From Mayamaea pseudoterrestris (Eukaryota; Bacillariophyta; Bacillariophyceae; Sellaphorales; Sellaphoraceae): a stretch of DNA of 64,000 nucleotides. Location of the stretch: assembly GCA_027923505.1 (NCBI GenBank), contig BROI01000012.1:744001-808000 (forward strand), in the 5' to 3' direction. This document shows positions 10,720 to 21,093 of the stretch, piece by piece (positions within the stretch are counted from its first letter, which is position 1; every line of letters begins with the position of its first letter). Position numbers and translations under genes: made by a program. Below the pieces are notes generated by a model that saw only the letters and a list, made by a program, of their open reading frames with translations, was not told where the DNA came from and did not search any database.

Positions 10720-10926
10720 CGGAATGTTTAAAATCGGAAAGGCCGCAGTATAGTACAACATTCCACTGTTTGCATGTATTACATACTAATAAATCTTTTT
10801 CATGGCTGCCATTTCGCGCCTTGGCAAAGTATATAAACAATCGTGGAATCAATCGAAAGCTCGACAGACGCTGCACGGGCCAGAAAGTACAATACTGTAC
10901 CGTAAATACTGTAGATAATATACATC

Positions 10927-11874
10927 TCAATTAAGAAGCATGCCCATTTTGTTTACGTCTTGCCGCTCATCCATTGCTTCCGTCCATTTAACTGTCTCGC
11001 AAATGCGCATTCGCTCACCTGTCCGACACAAATCGCGCGTCTTGACCTTCACCAATTGCAGCACTTCTTTTTGAAATTCTTTGCGCAAGCCAATGAACCA
11101 AAGTCCCTCGTAAAAGGCAAAGAGTGGAGCTGTCGTCAAGGCATCGCCCAAGGACGTTGCCAGCGCGGGCTTGGCGCCTTCCATGACGAAATGGCCAGGA
11201 TGAATTTGCGCGTACCAAGCCAACAAGTGCAAACCAAAGGCGTAGTTGAGCATGCGACCCGTTCCAGTCCATGGTATATAAACAGGACTCGATGGTGCAA
11301 CTGCTTCTGCTTCTGTTGCTGTCGCAGAATCTGCAGTGTCGTGTGTCTCCTTGCCATCAGCAGCAGCATCGTCGTTTCGCTTCTTGTTTCGGTACGCCAT
11401 CTCTTCAGCGCCGAGTCGAAAGTCGTCCTGGTCAAAGTCAACTAGCATTTGGGCAGCCCAGTGCATAAGATACAGAACCGGTGCATACAAGGAGGCCCCG
11501 ATTGGATCAATCGATAGGTAGAATATAAAGTAAAACAAGCTTGTCAATGTCGCCCATGTCACGCTTCGAACGATTCGTAAATGGGATTGAAACAGCAACA
11601 CTGTGAATATAATGCATGGAACCTACAATTCATAACAAATTATAAGTCTTCGGTTAATGAATGCAATGAACGGAATTTATGATGAACGTACTCCAAGAAA
11701 ATGAATGAACTGATTGCCTGGCGATTGATGATAGACCCCGTAGAATGCCATGGCGTCACGCGGGTCTTTGAAGGATCGTGAGCACGAAATCATTAGCCCA
11801 AGCAGCACAGCACTCAATGCATGGGATACAATTAACCCTCGCGTCATGTCTGTTCTCGCAACGCGCTTGTTCAT
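10927..11874 (-). CDS. MPO1: Mpo1/DUF962-family 2-hydroxy fatty acid dioxygenase
   Basis: Two exons, 11692-11874 and 10927-11622, joined in phase 0 across a GTACGT donor and TTGTAG acceptor, give 292 codons. Yeast Mpo1 is an iron-dependent ER dioxygenase that removes one carbon from 2-hydroxy fatty acids during sphingoid-base breakdown. The family hallmarks are present: FYGVYHQSPGNQFIHFLGV spans the splice junction and AQIHPGHFVMEGAKPAL lies near residue 220; both carry conserved His residues. About four membrane segments are visible. Between the two halves is an insertion rich in Asp, Ala and Thr (about residues 133-170), which makes the protein much longer than the yeast one. The first in-frame ATG is at 11874; the frame is open further upstream only with non-ATG codons. 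Confidence 0.86.
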
Positions 11875-12380
11875 GTATGTATTGGCAGAATGTTCTGTTG
11901 CGAAATTGCTCGTTGTCGAAGTCACTTACAAAACCGGTAAGACATGAAAAATCTTTTGATCGGCGCCGATCGCTGAATCTTTATCATACCTTCTCGCGAG
12001 GAAGAGGGACCTGCAGGCCACTAATGCATCGCCACACCACAACAATCAAATGAATTAGATTCTATCAAAAGATTATCATGTCAAATCGTCATAAGTCCAC
12101 ACTTTGATGCAAATTTTTATGGTCTTCATTATCAGGTGACAGGTGTGTGAGGTGCGACTCAACGACATCCGACCTGCAAGCTGCGACCTGCGAGCTGCGA
12201 CCCCCGACCTGATGTGCGATGCGTGAGGTATGAGGTATGGCGATGTAATAAGGTCGACAAGCATTCCGAAACCTTCGCTCATGGACTTTCTAGGATCCAT
12301 ATGAGAATGCTTGCTTTCGATTGAAAAATACAATCGTCTGCTGGTCGACAAGACACAAGTAAAGTTTTCGTTTCGCTATC
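11875..12380. other. Intergenic, irregular short repeats
   Basis: This gap separates two divergently transcribed genes. No coding frame is convincing. Around 12160-12250 there is an irregular run of gcgacctg/gcgagctg-like words, which looks like a small decayed repeat. The rest is unremarkable. Confidence 0.4.
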
Positions 12381-13205
12381 ATGTTGTCATCAACTTATAA
12401 ACAATATTTCTACCCGTTCGTTGACAAAGATACAGTGGTAATCTGCAAAAAGTGTTTGATAAAGCTTAAGGCCTCGGCCGTGAGCCATCATCTTAAACGG
12501 GACGCCTGTGAAAGCACCCAAGCATACTCACGGACAGTTGCGATGATGGCAAAGTGTGATCTACCTATTCCCCACCCGAAGACAGGACAATAGTTCCCAT
12601 ATCTCTATCCAGGAAATGAAATGGTGGAGGATATGGACGCCTTTAAACAAGAGATTTTCAAAATCTTCGACCAAAAGATGAACGAAGAAGAGGAATGGAT
12701 TAAATTTTGGAATGTTGCTGTTCTTTCGAACTTGACGCGTAACTATAAACCTACAGTAGACGGTCCCATCAAACATAGTGTCGCTGACGACAAGAGGTCT
12801 GTAGTCCATGCTGAACACCCTTCCCAGAAGTTCTTTCGAGGAAGTGCAGAGCCGGCGAACCAGATGGCTGCTCCCCAGCTCCAGACAGCAATGAGTGAAA
12901 AGCTGCTGCACAAGACCTTGGGTGCCCAAAGCTGTCACGCGGCGAAATCTCCGGCGGCAAAACACCCACTTGGCCCGTCAACGACTCACAAGCGCAAAGG
13001 TTCTGCCATGGCTTCAAACGAGGCAGAGAGCACCACAAACAATTTTATCCATCGCGATGTAGCCTTGCGTGAGCGCAAGCGCGGTGATCGCTTCAAGGAG
13101 AAAGCTGAAATGTACCAAGCTCAGCGAGATGAGTATGCGCAGCGTCTTGCTGAACTCTCTGACGAATTGTCCAAGGTCCAAGAGAAACTCAAGCCGACAA
13201 AGTAA
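12381..13205 (+). pseudogene. Zinc-finger-like plus coiled-coil frame interrupted by one TAG
   Basis: Two frames, 12381-12593 and 12621-13205, lie in the same phase and are separated by a single TAG at 12591; the codons between that stop and the next ATG are open. The first part has a short Cys/His module (VICKKCLIKLK, then SHHLKRDAC) that resembles a BED-type or other small zinc finger. The second is a polar segment ending in a charged coiled coil (about the last 60 residues, DEYAQRLAELSDELSKVQEKL). Simple GT-AG introns that would remove the stop created new stops when I tried the obvious sites. It may be a recently broken gene, a pair of small genes, or a gene with an intron I missed. No function is assigned. 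Confidence 0.4.
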
Positions 13206-13686
13206 AGATGGAAAGGTCGTGCAGCATTGGAGGTTTACATGATGTATGAACTTTATGAAATGATTGTGATTGGATACGACAGTGGTGCATATCTGCGTGT
13301 CATCTATTAAAACTACTTCATCTTTGTCATAGCGAGTGTATCCCTTTCCTGTTTACATTTGCGACGTTGTGATCTTGCACGAGTGCAGCCAACTCGCGCC
13401 AATTTAAATTTGCTACCTATTCCAAGGTTCTAAAAGCAGGTTACTGACTACAGCTGCATAGCATATAGTATCCACTTTGCCACAAGCAGATTCCATCGCC
13501 AGTAAACAATGCGCGGCTTTTGCTTCCAAAACCTGGGTAGTCTGACTCTCATCGGTACTGGCCGGGATCGTTGTCCATGGCGGAGGGTCAGCCCGCGACC
13601 ACACAAAACCTTTCATCGGTGACCATCAAACAGATTGGAGCAAGATAGGAAGCAGCTAGAGCAAGTATAGAGTTCGGCAAGCGATC
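13206..13686. other. Intergenic, nothing recognised
   Basis: About 480 bp between two same-strand genes. I see no coding frame, repeat or RNA gene in it. Confidence 0.4.
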
Positions 13687-15273
13687 ATGACGACAGTAGC
13701 TAAATCGATAAGCCCCATTTTGACGAGGCTACGAGCGGATGAAGGGCAAGTCGTTGCTTCCGTCGACAGCGGTAGCGGTCATCCCAATGACGAACAGATT
13801 TCAGTTTTGCCAATGTACCGATTACGCCCAAAGGCTAAACTGTGGCAACTCAATGAGATGGATCCATCGCTATTTTGGAAATTTGTCCAAGGTCCAGGAT
13901 TTGCTCTTCAGATCTCGAAAACACTTTGCGCAATCCTTTGCAACTACGATCACACCCCATGCTTGAAACATCGCAACGGAGAAGAGTACACGGACATTGG
14001 CCCTCAGCTGTCATCGGCTGCCGACGGCAGAAGAGAGAAATTACGTGCCAAGATCACATGCTTTGTACTACCAAGCTCCTTGAGCAAAGAGGAGCTGCTT
14101 CAAGTCAAGCGCGACTATGAAGTCCTTTTACGATTTGTGACGGGCTGGCCAATGTTGGGCAGTCAGCCACTCGAGAGAAATATTTTCATCGAAATTAATC
14201 CCGATTTTGACTACGCCGATGACCTGGAAGATATCTTCTCAGCAGAATGCGTGCAGACATGCTTTGCGCAGCAAGGTTGGGATGAAACAGCAAATCTAAG
14301 GCTCGCTGAGTTCCACCCTTCTCAAGCCATGTGGACAGCTCTGGCAAACCACCCCTTCAACGATTTGACACTCTTAGGATATATCACTATACCACGGAGT
14401 TTTCTGCGGCAGCATCGGTGCGCTAGCCTCACTGTGCATTGCCAACCAAGCCCAGAAGAAGCACCGGAAGCTTGTGCAGCAGGAATTGCGCCGATTCACA
14501 TAGACGCCGACAGTGATACGTTTTGGACGCCGCAAGATGCCGATGATTTTCTCCATACTTGGTTGACAGCGTCTAGTAACTTGTTGATCCACGATGCGCG
14601 ATTTAAAGAAGAATCATGGAATCGCTTTTGGCAGTCGCCAATATTGCTGAACAACACGACTTGCGCGTCCCTCACGTTTGTGGAAAGCATAATCCACGAT
14701 AAGGATTTGAGCCATGAGCATTTTGGTGTTATTCCGAAGTCGACATGGATAGTGGAGTGGTTGTCGAATGAGCGTACGCGTTCGAAAGGGACACTACGTG
14801 TCCGACGCAACCTTGCAGCGCTTTCCCAAAGCTCCATGGCGTATTTTCGCCCGGAACAAAATCCACTACTTGGAGACAAACCTCCACTTGATGCAAGACA
14901 GTCAGTGATTCTAGAAGCCCTTTTGCGCGCAGCCAATGATCCGACCCATGTATTCAATTTATCCAAAGTGTACGCGCCAGTCTTGCTGGCACCTCGCACA
15001 TCGGAAGCCTGCGTTCACGACACTGAAACGTCTCTGGTTGAACTCCGTGCGCTGGGAATTGATCACCAAACGACCATTGAAATGCTTGTGCAAGCCAACA
15101 ATACACTGCAGGAGCAACGAGCACGGGACAACCAGGAAATGCGCGACATTGTCCGACGAATGGAAGAGGAAAAAAGGTTGCGTCAGCAAGAAACCCAGCG
15201 ACTGGAATCGAGATTGCGGGCATTGGAAAGCGAGAATCGTTTGCTTCGGTCGAAGGCACGCGATGGCGGATGA
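13687..15273 (+). CDS. Orphan protein with C-terminal coiled coil
   Basis: A single-exon 528-codon gene starting at ATG. I do not recognise the family. It has no signal peptide or membrane segment. The body (residues 40-450) is a mixed alpha/beta-like sequence with many Trp and Phe (LWQLNEMDPSLFWKFVQGPG), consistent with a folded cytosolic or nuclear protein. Residues about 455-525 are a charged coiled coil (RRMEEEKRLRQQETQRLESR). Diatom genomes hold many such lineage-restricted proteins; whether this one belongs to a multigene family needs a search. It lies downstream of the zinc-finger-like frame on the same strand and could be functionally unrelated to it. Confidence 0.7.
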   Translation: MTTVAKSISPILTRLRADEGQVVASVDSGSGHPNDEQISVLPMYRLRPKAKLWQLNEMDPSLFWKFVQGPGFALQISKTLCAILCNYDHTPCLKHRNGEEYTDIGPQLSSAADGRREKLRAKITCFVLPSSLSKEELLQVKRDYEVLLRFVTGWPMLGSQPLERNIFIEINPDFDYADDLEDIFSAECVQTCFAQQGWDETANLRLAEFHPSQAMWTALANHPFNDLTLLGYITIPRSFLRQHRCASLTVHCQPSPEEAPEACAAGIAPIHIDADSDTFWTPQDADDFLHTWLTASSNLLIHDARFKEESWNRFWQSPILLNNTTCASLTFVESIIHDKDLSHEHFGVIPKSTWIVEWLSNERTRSKGTLRVRRNLAALSQSSMAYFRPEQNPLLGDKPPLDARQSVILEALLRAANDPTHVFNLSKVYAPVLLAPRTSEACVHDTETSLVELRALGIDHQTTIEMLVQANNTLQEQRARDNQEMRDIVRRMEEEKRLRQQETQRLESRLRALESENRLLRSKARDGG

Positions 15274-15628
15274 AAGAAGAACATGATTCAGCTTGTCTGT
15301 GACGGAGAAGTTGTTCATCTATGCGGGCTCGGCATATCATATTTGCGGCCATACCGTAAATACAAGGCCATGCGCCAAGACTACAGGATGGCTTCGTCAT
15401 TGTTCTAAATATACCTTAACCGTAAATTTGTGTTTTTCGCTTCATCGTTACGTTCTGTATCGGCGAGTCAGATGTGGCAGGGATCTGCGTGTTAGCTGGG
15501 TTTTCTTTGGTGTGCTTGCTTACGTCATGCACCTCTCGCGCTCGGCTGATCGAATCGCATCCTGTCAAAATGGACATGGCCGATATCTGCGTTGAAGATG
15601 GCCGTTACGTTGTTTGAAGTCGTCCCTT
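15274..15628. other. Intergenic, nothing recognised
   Basis: About 355 bp between same-strand genes, presumably terminator plus promoter. No feature stands out. Confidence 0.4.
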
Positions 15629-18600
15629 ATGTCTAGTAACATGGTGCCAGGGAAACGGCAAAGAAATGCAGTCGGTCAAACTGGCGCCTCGATTTCACTT
15701 CCAGTTGGGCTCCTTGTGATTTGCTCGCTTTTGCTCATCGAATCGCCCCATTCATTGGCTTTCACAGTCAAGACATCAGCGATTAGCTCAAGGCATCTAT
15801 ACAAGCAGGACTATAGGTTATACAGAAAGACTGAAAGAAATGTTTTGCATGATTTAAATGGGAATATTGAATCAGAACAGCAGCGACGGCAAGAGAAGTT
15901 AATGTCTTTCGACTCGACTTCATATCTGACTGCTGCCAATCTACTACTTCCGTTCTATGACAAGACAATCAACGACTCTACGTTAACTTCATCGCGACGA
16001 AATCTATTTGCATCCAGTCTCATCGCCGCTGGAACGTTCCTTGCGGCAGCCGATGCTGGCAATGCCGCCACGTTGAGCAATGTCAATGTCGCCTACAGCC
16101 AAACCTCCAAACTCGTTTGGTCATCGACACCTGTCAACAAGCGATACGGTGTGACTGTCTTTGACGCCGAGCAAGCGGGATACAATGTTCCATTCGTCAC
16201 CTACTTGAGTCGCTTTCTCTTATGCTTTGACCAAGATTGCCAACGCTGGTGGTACAATCGAGCAGCAGATATTCCCCGAACGGCCAACCGAGCAAAAGTC
16301 AATGAGCTTCGGCTCGCCCAGTTTGCCGCCTTTTCGGCTAGTGTTGCCGTTGGACTACAAGAGTACCGCGACCCAAAGACTGGTTCAAAGACATTGATGC
16401 AGTCGCTGCTAAGTCGGTATTGTCCGGATGTTTCGCAAATGGAAGCTGTCAGAGCGATTCGCTATGATGCTGGGCAAAGCATGTCGGATAGTGAAATGCA
16501 GCGGGAGGATCGCGAAATTAAAGAGGCGCGACGTCAGATTGCATTGCTGTTTGGATTGTTGGAAGAGAATCAGCCCGTGGAAGATATTACAAAGCTATTG
16601 GCGGCGATTGATAATGGAAGCATTACTTCTGTACGCATTGTTGATCCAGGAAGTGGATACGCTCCTGGATACGGGCCGCCCGAAGTCAAGTTTCCACCAC
16701 CAGAGGCGGGAGAAGGCTACGAGACTGCAACGGGTAGAGCTACACTTCGACCAAATGGCAAGATATTGCGGATTGACATTGTCAACCGCGGGGGAGGCTA
16801 CACCAAGCCGCCGACGGTTACGGTCGCCCCTCCAGCGTCGATTCGATTTGGCGATGCGGCGGCTGAACGAGCTGAAACGGCGGAAGCCAAGGTTCTATTG
16901 TTTCGTAGCGGCGTCAACAAGGGTCGAATCGAGCGCATTCAGCTCATTAATCCAGGCGCTGGCTACACTGCCAACGAAATCATCAAGGTTCGCATAGATC
17001 CACCCGATGCTGCGCCACAGGAGGGAGGGATCACTGCCACAGCCACTGCCGTATTGGAGTACCAAGTCGGCGACATTGTCATTGTCAATAACGGAACCGG
17101 ATACGCGGTGGAGAAGCCAATATCTGTTTTCGTTGAACCTCCTCCCATTACCGCCAGAGTTAACATGAACGATCCGCTCATGGCTCGCATTGTTGCTCCC
17201 GACAAGCCGCTCCCAGCAACCACGATTCCGTCAAAGGAAATGCGAAGAAAAATGCCACCACCAGAAGACCCCAGCTCAATGGCGTATCGCTTGATAACAG
17301 ATGCTAGAGCAGATGGCAAGGGAGGGGCGGGCGGCTGCATCGGCCGAGGGTGCTACGACAGCCCAGTAATTGCGACAGCATACCCGCGAGCTGAAAGGGA
17401 CAGCTACAATATGTTTCGCAATGAGGATGATGCTCGCAAACCAAGGCAAATTGAGAATGCGCTGGAGATTCGAGGAGCGACCGCGTTCCAGGATACGCAA
17501 CGAATGATGCGTGTGAGTGCGTCTGGCGACGATAAGTCAGACAGTTCGAAACGTGTCTTGGACTTTGGATTGTCGTCTCCGTCAACTGAGCTGCTGTCCC
17601 TGCTCCCCGCTGGTGTGGGACTTGAGTTTAATAGTGAAGTTGGTCGATACCAATTGGTATCTGATCCAACTGTCATCGGCATAGGACAAGACACATCGAA
17701 GAAAGCTCTTGACCCAGATTTTGGACCTCGAGGTCGTTCGCCGATTGAAAAGGAGATGGACCTGGGTCTGGATACTTATTTACGCTTTGTCGCATCCGGT
17801 GCCATTTGCTGCTCTGGCGTCCATCTGCTACTAACGCCGATTGACGTATTGAAAACAAAGGTACAAACGGACCCCGTCAAGTATCCAGGTGTGGTGAAAG
17901 CATTTCAACGAATTTCGCAGGAGGAAGGAGTTGGCACATTTTTTACCGGATGGGTGCCAACCTTTCTGGGCTTTTTCGTTTGGGGCGGCGTATCCTATGC
18001 CCTTACTGAATTCCTGCGTCGAGCATTGACGGTAGTCTTTGCCGATAATGCGACGCAGTTGGAGGTCTTGATCATTTTGCTCGCCTCCGGTGCTGCATCC
18101 TTCCTTGGATGCTTTGTCATTTGCCCGTTCGAAGCGGTGCGCATTCGCTCTGTCGCACAACCCGACTATGCACGCTCCATTGTCGACGTATTCAAACGCA
18201 TTGTCAAAGAGGAAGGCGTGTCATCACTTTTTAGCGCCGTCCCTGTCTTCTTTACCAAGGAGATTCCATTTGCCATGGCCAAGTTTACCGTCTTTGACAT
18301 ATCAACAACCATGTTGTATGAAGCCTTTCCGGCAGCAAACGAAGATTTGCAGCTGTCACTGCTGGTCAGTCTTGCTGGAGGAACACTCGGAGGCTTTTGT
18401 GCCGCCGTAGTGAGCAATCCAGCCGATGTCATCATTAGTGAAATGAAAAAGTCGAAGAACGATTCGGGGCCAGTGGCAGCAGCGTCCATGGTCTTGGAGC
18501 GAGGCGGACCTCCTTCGCTATTTCGAGGTTTGCCATTGCGTTTGGTCTTTTATGCCTTGATTGTATCGCTGCAATTCTTGGTGTACGACGCTGTCCGTTT

Positions 18601-18685
18601 CGCGTTGGGCATTGGCAAGGATGATCTGAAACTGTACCTGGATGTTTTGGGCGGAGCGCTCAGCGAAGGTGGCGGGCCAGTGTGA
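15629..18685 (+). CDS. Plastid-targeted fusion: novel N-terminal region + repeats + phosphate-carrier-like domain
   Basis: One uninterrupted 1018-codon frame. Residues about 23-45 are a signal peptide ending HSLAF, where the Phe fits the ASAFAP plastid-import motif of diatoms. A second targeting-like element at 121-147 (SSRRNLFASSLIAAGTFLAA, then AGNAA) has twin Arg, a hydrophobic stretch and an AxA site, like a Tat-type thylakoid transfer signal. At about 325-500 there are four repeats with the core (V/I)xxGxGY followed by PxVxVxPP. From about 712 onward is a mitochondrial-carrier-family domain with three modules: PIDVLKTK, PFEAVRIR and PADVIISE. The third, lacking the usual basic residue, and TPIDVLKTKVQTDP resemble the mitochondrial phosphate carrier SLC25A3. 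The inference is a plastid-envelope or thylakoid phosphate-type carrier with a large soluble partner domain. ATG 15629 is the first in frame. Confidence 0.85.
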   Translation: MSSNMVPGKRQRNAVGQTGASISLPVGLLVICSLLLIESPHSLAFTVKTSAISSRHLYKQDYRLYRKTERNVLHDLNGNIESEQQRRQEKLMSFDSTSYLTAANLLLPFYDKTINDSTLTSSRRNLFASSLIAAGTFLAAADAGNAATLSNVNVAYSQTSKLVWSSTPVNKRYGVTVFDAEQAGYNVPFVTYLSRFLLCFDQDCQRWWYNRAADIPRTANRAKVNELRLAQFAAFSASVAVGLQEYRDPKTGSKTLMQSLLSRYCPDVSQMEAVRAIRYDAGQSMSDSEMQREDREIKEARRQIALLFGLLEENQPVEDITKLLAAIDNGSITSVRIVDPGSGYAPGYGPPEVKFPPPEAGEGYETATGRATLRPNGKILRIDIVNRGGGYTKPPTVTVAPPASIRFGDAAAERAETAEAKVLLFRSGVNKGRIERIQLINPGAGYTANEIIKVRIDPPDAAPQEGGITATATAVLEYQVGDIVIVNNGTGYAVEKPISVFVEPPPITARVNMNDPLMARIVAPDKPLPATTIPSKEMRRKMPPPEDPSSMAYRLITDARADGKGGAGGCIGRGCYDSPVIATAYPRAERDSYNMFRNEDDARKPRQIENALEIRGATAFQDTQRMMRVSASGDDKSDSSKRVLDFGLSSPSTELLSLLPAGVGLEFNSEVGRYQLVSDPTVIGIGQDTSKKALDPDFGPRGRSPIEKEMDLGLDTYLRFVASGAICCSGVHLLLTPIDVLKTKVQTDPVKYPGVVKAFQRISQEEGVGTFFTGWVPTFLGFFVWGGVSYALTEFLRRALTVVFADNATQLEVLIILLASGAASFLGCFVICPFEAVRIRSVAQPDYARSIVDVFKRIVKEEGVSSLFSAVPVFFTKEIPFAMAKFTVFDISTTMLYEAFPAANEDLQLSLLVSLAGGTLGGFCAAVVSNPADVIISEMKKSKNDSGPVAAASMVLERGGPPSLFRGLPLRLVFYALIVSLQFLVYDAVRFALGIGKDDLKLYLDVLGGALSEGGGPV

Positions 18686-18919
18686 ACAAGGAAAGGAAGC
18701 AGACGCCACTTTCCTTGGGCATGCCGACAGTCGGATTTGATAGCGAAACCCTCTCGCGTGGATCTGTATATGCAACTTGAAACGCAACGCTTGATCAGCA
18801 ACAGGATGAAAGAAACTACATACTATAGAGCTAATATCATACAATCTAGACAAGCTATTACATCTACCTCAATCAGAAAACTTATTGAACCCTGCTTGCT
18901 TGCCAAAGCAGAATGGAGC

Positions 18920-19609
18920 CTAGTTCTTTTTCTTGTCAGCCGCAGGCTTTGTAGCCGTCGCTGGCTTGCTATACTTGCCATCCACTAACCGCTGATAGAG
19001 CTTGTCAATCTCTTGGTTTAAACCAATCTCATCAAAGTAGCCATCCTTGTCAAAGAATTTCCCAACACTCCAAGTCTGCTCAACCTTGAGCAATGGCTTG
19101 TCTCGAATCTCCAAACTAACTGTGTACCATTCACTAAACCGAGGCAACTGACTGCGGACGCACACTCCATTGCTCTTGGCCAAGTCATTATTCGAGCACT
19201 TGGTTGGCGGAAGCGTTGCAAGAATCGAGTCGCGATCAATATAGGTAGTAATGAGCTGCAATGCTCCACTCAATGCGAAATACAGGCACCCGCAGACTCC
19301 CAGTAGCGGCCGTGACTCCGGAAACGGAATGGGCGCAAACTGCCCAATCATGGCAAAGACACAAGCAAGAGTCATGAGCAGCAGCTTAAAGTTATCCCAC
19401 TTGGTATCCTCCTGAATGTAGTGATGGGAAGGCTCGACAATTGCTTGGGCAACGGCTTCGTCCAAGACTTGCTTGAGTTTAACCATGTCGCCGAGTTCAA
19501 TCTGGAGAAGCTCCTCCTGCTGCGCATTGATTTCAGTCGCGGGAGTTTCAACAGCATCGACAGCTGCAACCACTGGCGTCGTGTTACTTTTACTTGAAGA
19601 AGGAGCCAT
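18920..19609 (-). CDS. SPCS2: Signal peptidase complex subunit 2 (SPC25)
   Basis: A single-exon 229-codon gene. SPCS2 is a non-catalytic subunit of the ER signal peptidase complex that links it to the translocon. The family pattern is present: a cytosolic N-terminus with a charged helix (DMVKLKQVLDEAVAQAIVE), then HHYIQEDTKWDNFKLLLMTL leading into two closely spaced membrane segments (about residues 73-115), then a cytosolic domain with YTVSLEIRDK and KFFDKDGYFDE. The tail is Lys/Ala-rich and ends DKKKN, which may act as an ER-retention signal. The start is ATG 19609. It is head-to-head with the next gene, 296 bp apart. Confidence 0.9.
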   Translation of the reverse strand: MAPSSSKSNTTPVVAAVDAVETPATEINAQQEELLQIELGDMVKLKQVLDEAVAQAIVEPSHHYIQEDTKWDNFKLLLMTLACVFAMIGQFAPIPFPESRPLLGVCGCLYFALSGALQLITTYIDRDSILATLPPTKCSNNDLAKSNGVCVRSQLPRFSEWYTVSLEIRDKPLLKVEQTWSVGKFFDKDGYFDEIGLNQEIDKLYQRLVDGKYSKPATATKPAADKKKN

Positions 19610-19888
19610 GGTATATCAAGTAGTAGCAGCCGTGACGGATGAGATGAAGCCTTGCAGCGTGGAGGTTTCTTTCTCGTCATGGTTGCGACGAGCGGCTGTC
19701 GCATCGATTCAGCAATCATGAATACTCATGTCGTTTCGTGACTGCTGCACCTTGCAGATCCATCAACCGCGACGATGACGGACGTCACTTTCGGCAGCGC
19801 CGCATCTTGCTTTGGAGAACTCTATAGCTGCTGTAGCTGGTCCTAACGATTGCTACTACCCGTTGAACAATACTTGGAAGCAGATCTT

Positions 19889-19907
19889 ATAATAAGAATC
19901 TTATTAT
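19889..19907. promoter_or_regulatory. 19-bp palindrome overlapping a start codon
   Basis: The sequence ataataaga, one central a, then tcttattat forms a perfect 9+1+9 inverted repeat. Its right arm includes the first two bases of the ATG at 19906. It could form a weak AT-rich hairpin at the start codon or bind a dimeric protein; chance is also possible in AT-rich leader DNA. Confidence 0.4.
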
Positions 19908-20724
19908 GTCAGGCAATAACCTCAAAAAGGCCGGCGAGCGAGTCGCCAAGACGGTCCTCCGTCCACCTCGCGCCGTGACGGTCGCCGAAGCCAAGGCCAA
20001 AACTATTGCGGAACCGACTCGCATCGACACCAAGTCAGCCACAACGACCATGATGCCATGGAAGGGATGGATTTCACGCATGCTGGAGGATACCCTTGGC
20101 AAGGAGCGCTACGAAAAGATGCGCGAAGTCGTCTTTTTCATGCCCAAGGATTTGTACGACTTGACGCCGGCGCCCATTCCATCCAAGAAGATTCGCATCT
20201 CCAAACCAGAGTTTCCGGAAGTAAAGGCTGCTTACCGATACCCATCTCCTGGTTCGCAGCCGATTGTTCGTGAACCAGAGTTCGAGGAAAATGAAGACCC
20301 GTATGATACAGGCTATTTCAAGCGCGACACGCGCAGACGCTATCTGTCGAGTGAGCAGCCAGCTCCACCCATGGTGCAGCGCCTTCAAGTGGAACTGTTG
20401 GAGGCGCATGCGCCAGAAGCGGCTGCCGAAGTCAAGCACGCGTTGGAAGCTGGTCCGCAGAGTAGTCGAGGCAACAAGGGAGTCTTTGCGACTGGACCAA
20501 GTGACTTTGATCCAACGGGACTGAGAGCGACCATGAGTGTCAATTGGAAGAGCTTGAATGAAAGTTTGGATGCCAACATGCCGAATCACTTGCCGACGCC
20601 AGTTTGGGCTGGTCATGAGGATGAAATCAAGGCCTGGTACCAGGAGCGAAACTTGCCAGTTCCAATTGGGGCTTACTACTCGGCGCTCAAGGTTCCAGTG
20701 GAAAGGCGAGTTGCTCGTTGGTAA
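19906..20724 (+). CDS. Orphan soluble protein, possibly mitochondrial
   Basis: A single-exon 272-codon gene. The N-terminus is basic and nearly free of acidic residues (NLKKAGERVAKTVLRPPRAV), so a mitochondrial presequence is possible. There is no clear membrane segment. Recognisable blocks are MPWKGWISRMLEDTLGKERY, EDPYDTGYFKRDTRRRY and a C-terminal segment with NWKSLNESLDANMPNHLPTP. The pattern of short, aromatic and basic blocks resembles accessory subunits of respiratory complexes, but I could not match it to a named subunit, so no function is given. Transcription diverges from the SPCS2 gene. Confidence 0.7.
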   Translation: MSGNNLKKAGERVAKTVLRPPRAVTVAEAKAKTIAEPTRIDTKSATTTMMPWKGWISRMLEDTLGKERYEKMREVVFFMPKDLYDLTPAPIPSKKIRISKPEFPEVKAAYRYPSPGSQPIVREPEFEENEDPYDTGYFKRDTRRRYLSSEQPAPPMVQRLQVELLEAHAPEAAAEVKHALEAGPQSSRGNKGVFATGPSDFDPTGLRATMSVNWKSLNESLDANMPNHLPTPVWAGHEDEIKAWYQERNLPVPIGAYYSALKVPVERRVARW

Positions 20725-21093
20725 CGTCTTCATGAAGGAGTAGTTTACTGCTTCATTGGTTAATAAATTTGTTATAAATCCAAGCAACGATACTTGATGT
20801 AATAGAAGTGCCACAGACAAGCGGTGGTTGTGTGCTGTGGACGAGTAGCTATCCGATTTTTGCTCGATTGAATTAAACTCGAACGACTGCTGCCTTTAAT
20901 CATAGCTGTACAGTTTGGACCGACTACAGAAGATGAAACATCTTCCAAATGTACCGGTACGGCAAACAAGTGCTTAGTAGTTAAGTGAGATAACGTTTGC
21001 GACTCAAAAGTTTACGTTTTAACTGCACTATAAATTTGAGGAGTTTCGCTTCAGCTAGTCGTGCTCCTCTCTTGTGCATGCCAGGAAAGTCAT
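20725..21093. other. Intergenic between convergent genes
   Basis: About 370 bp between two convergent stops. I see no further gene; both 3' untranslated regions must fall here. Confidence 0.4.

Noticed and set aside
12160-12250. Irregular gcgacctg-like words as a possible structured RNA
   Set aside because: The words do not pair consistently; they look like a small decayed repeat.
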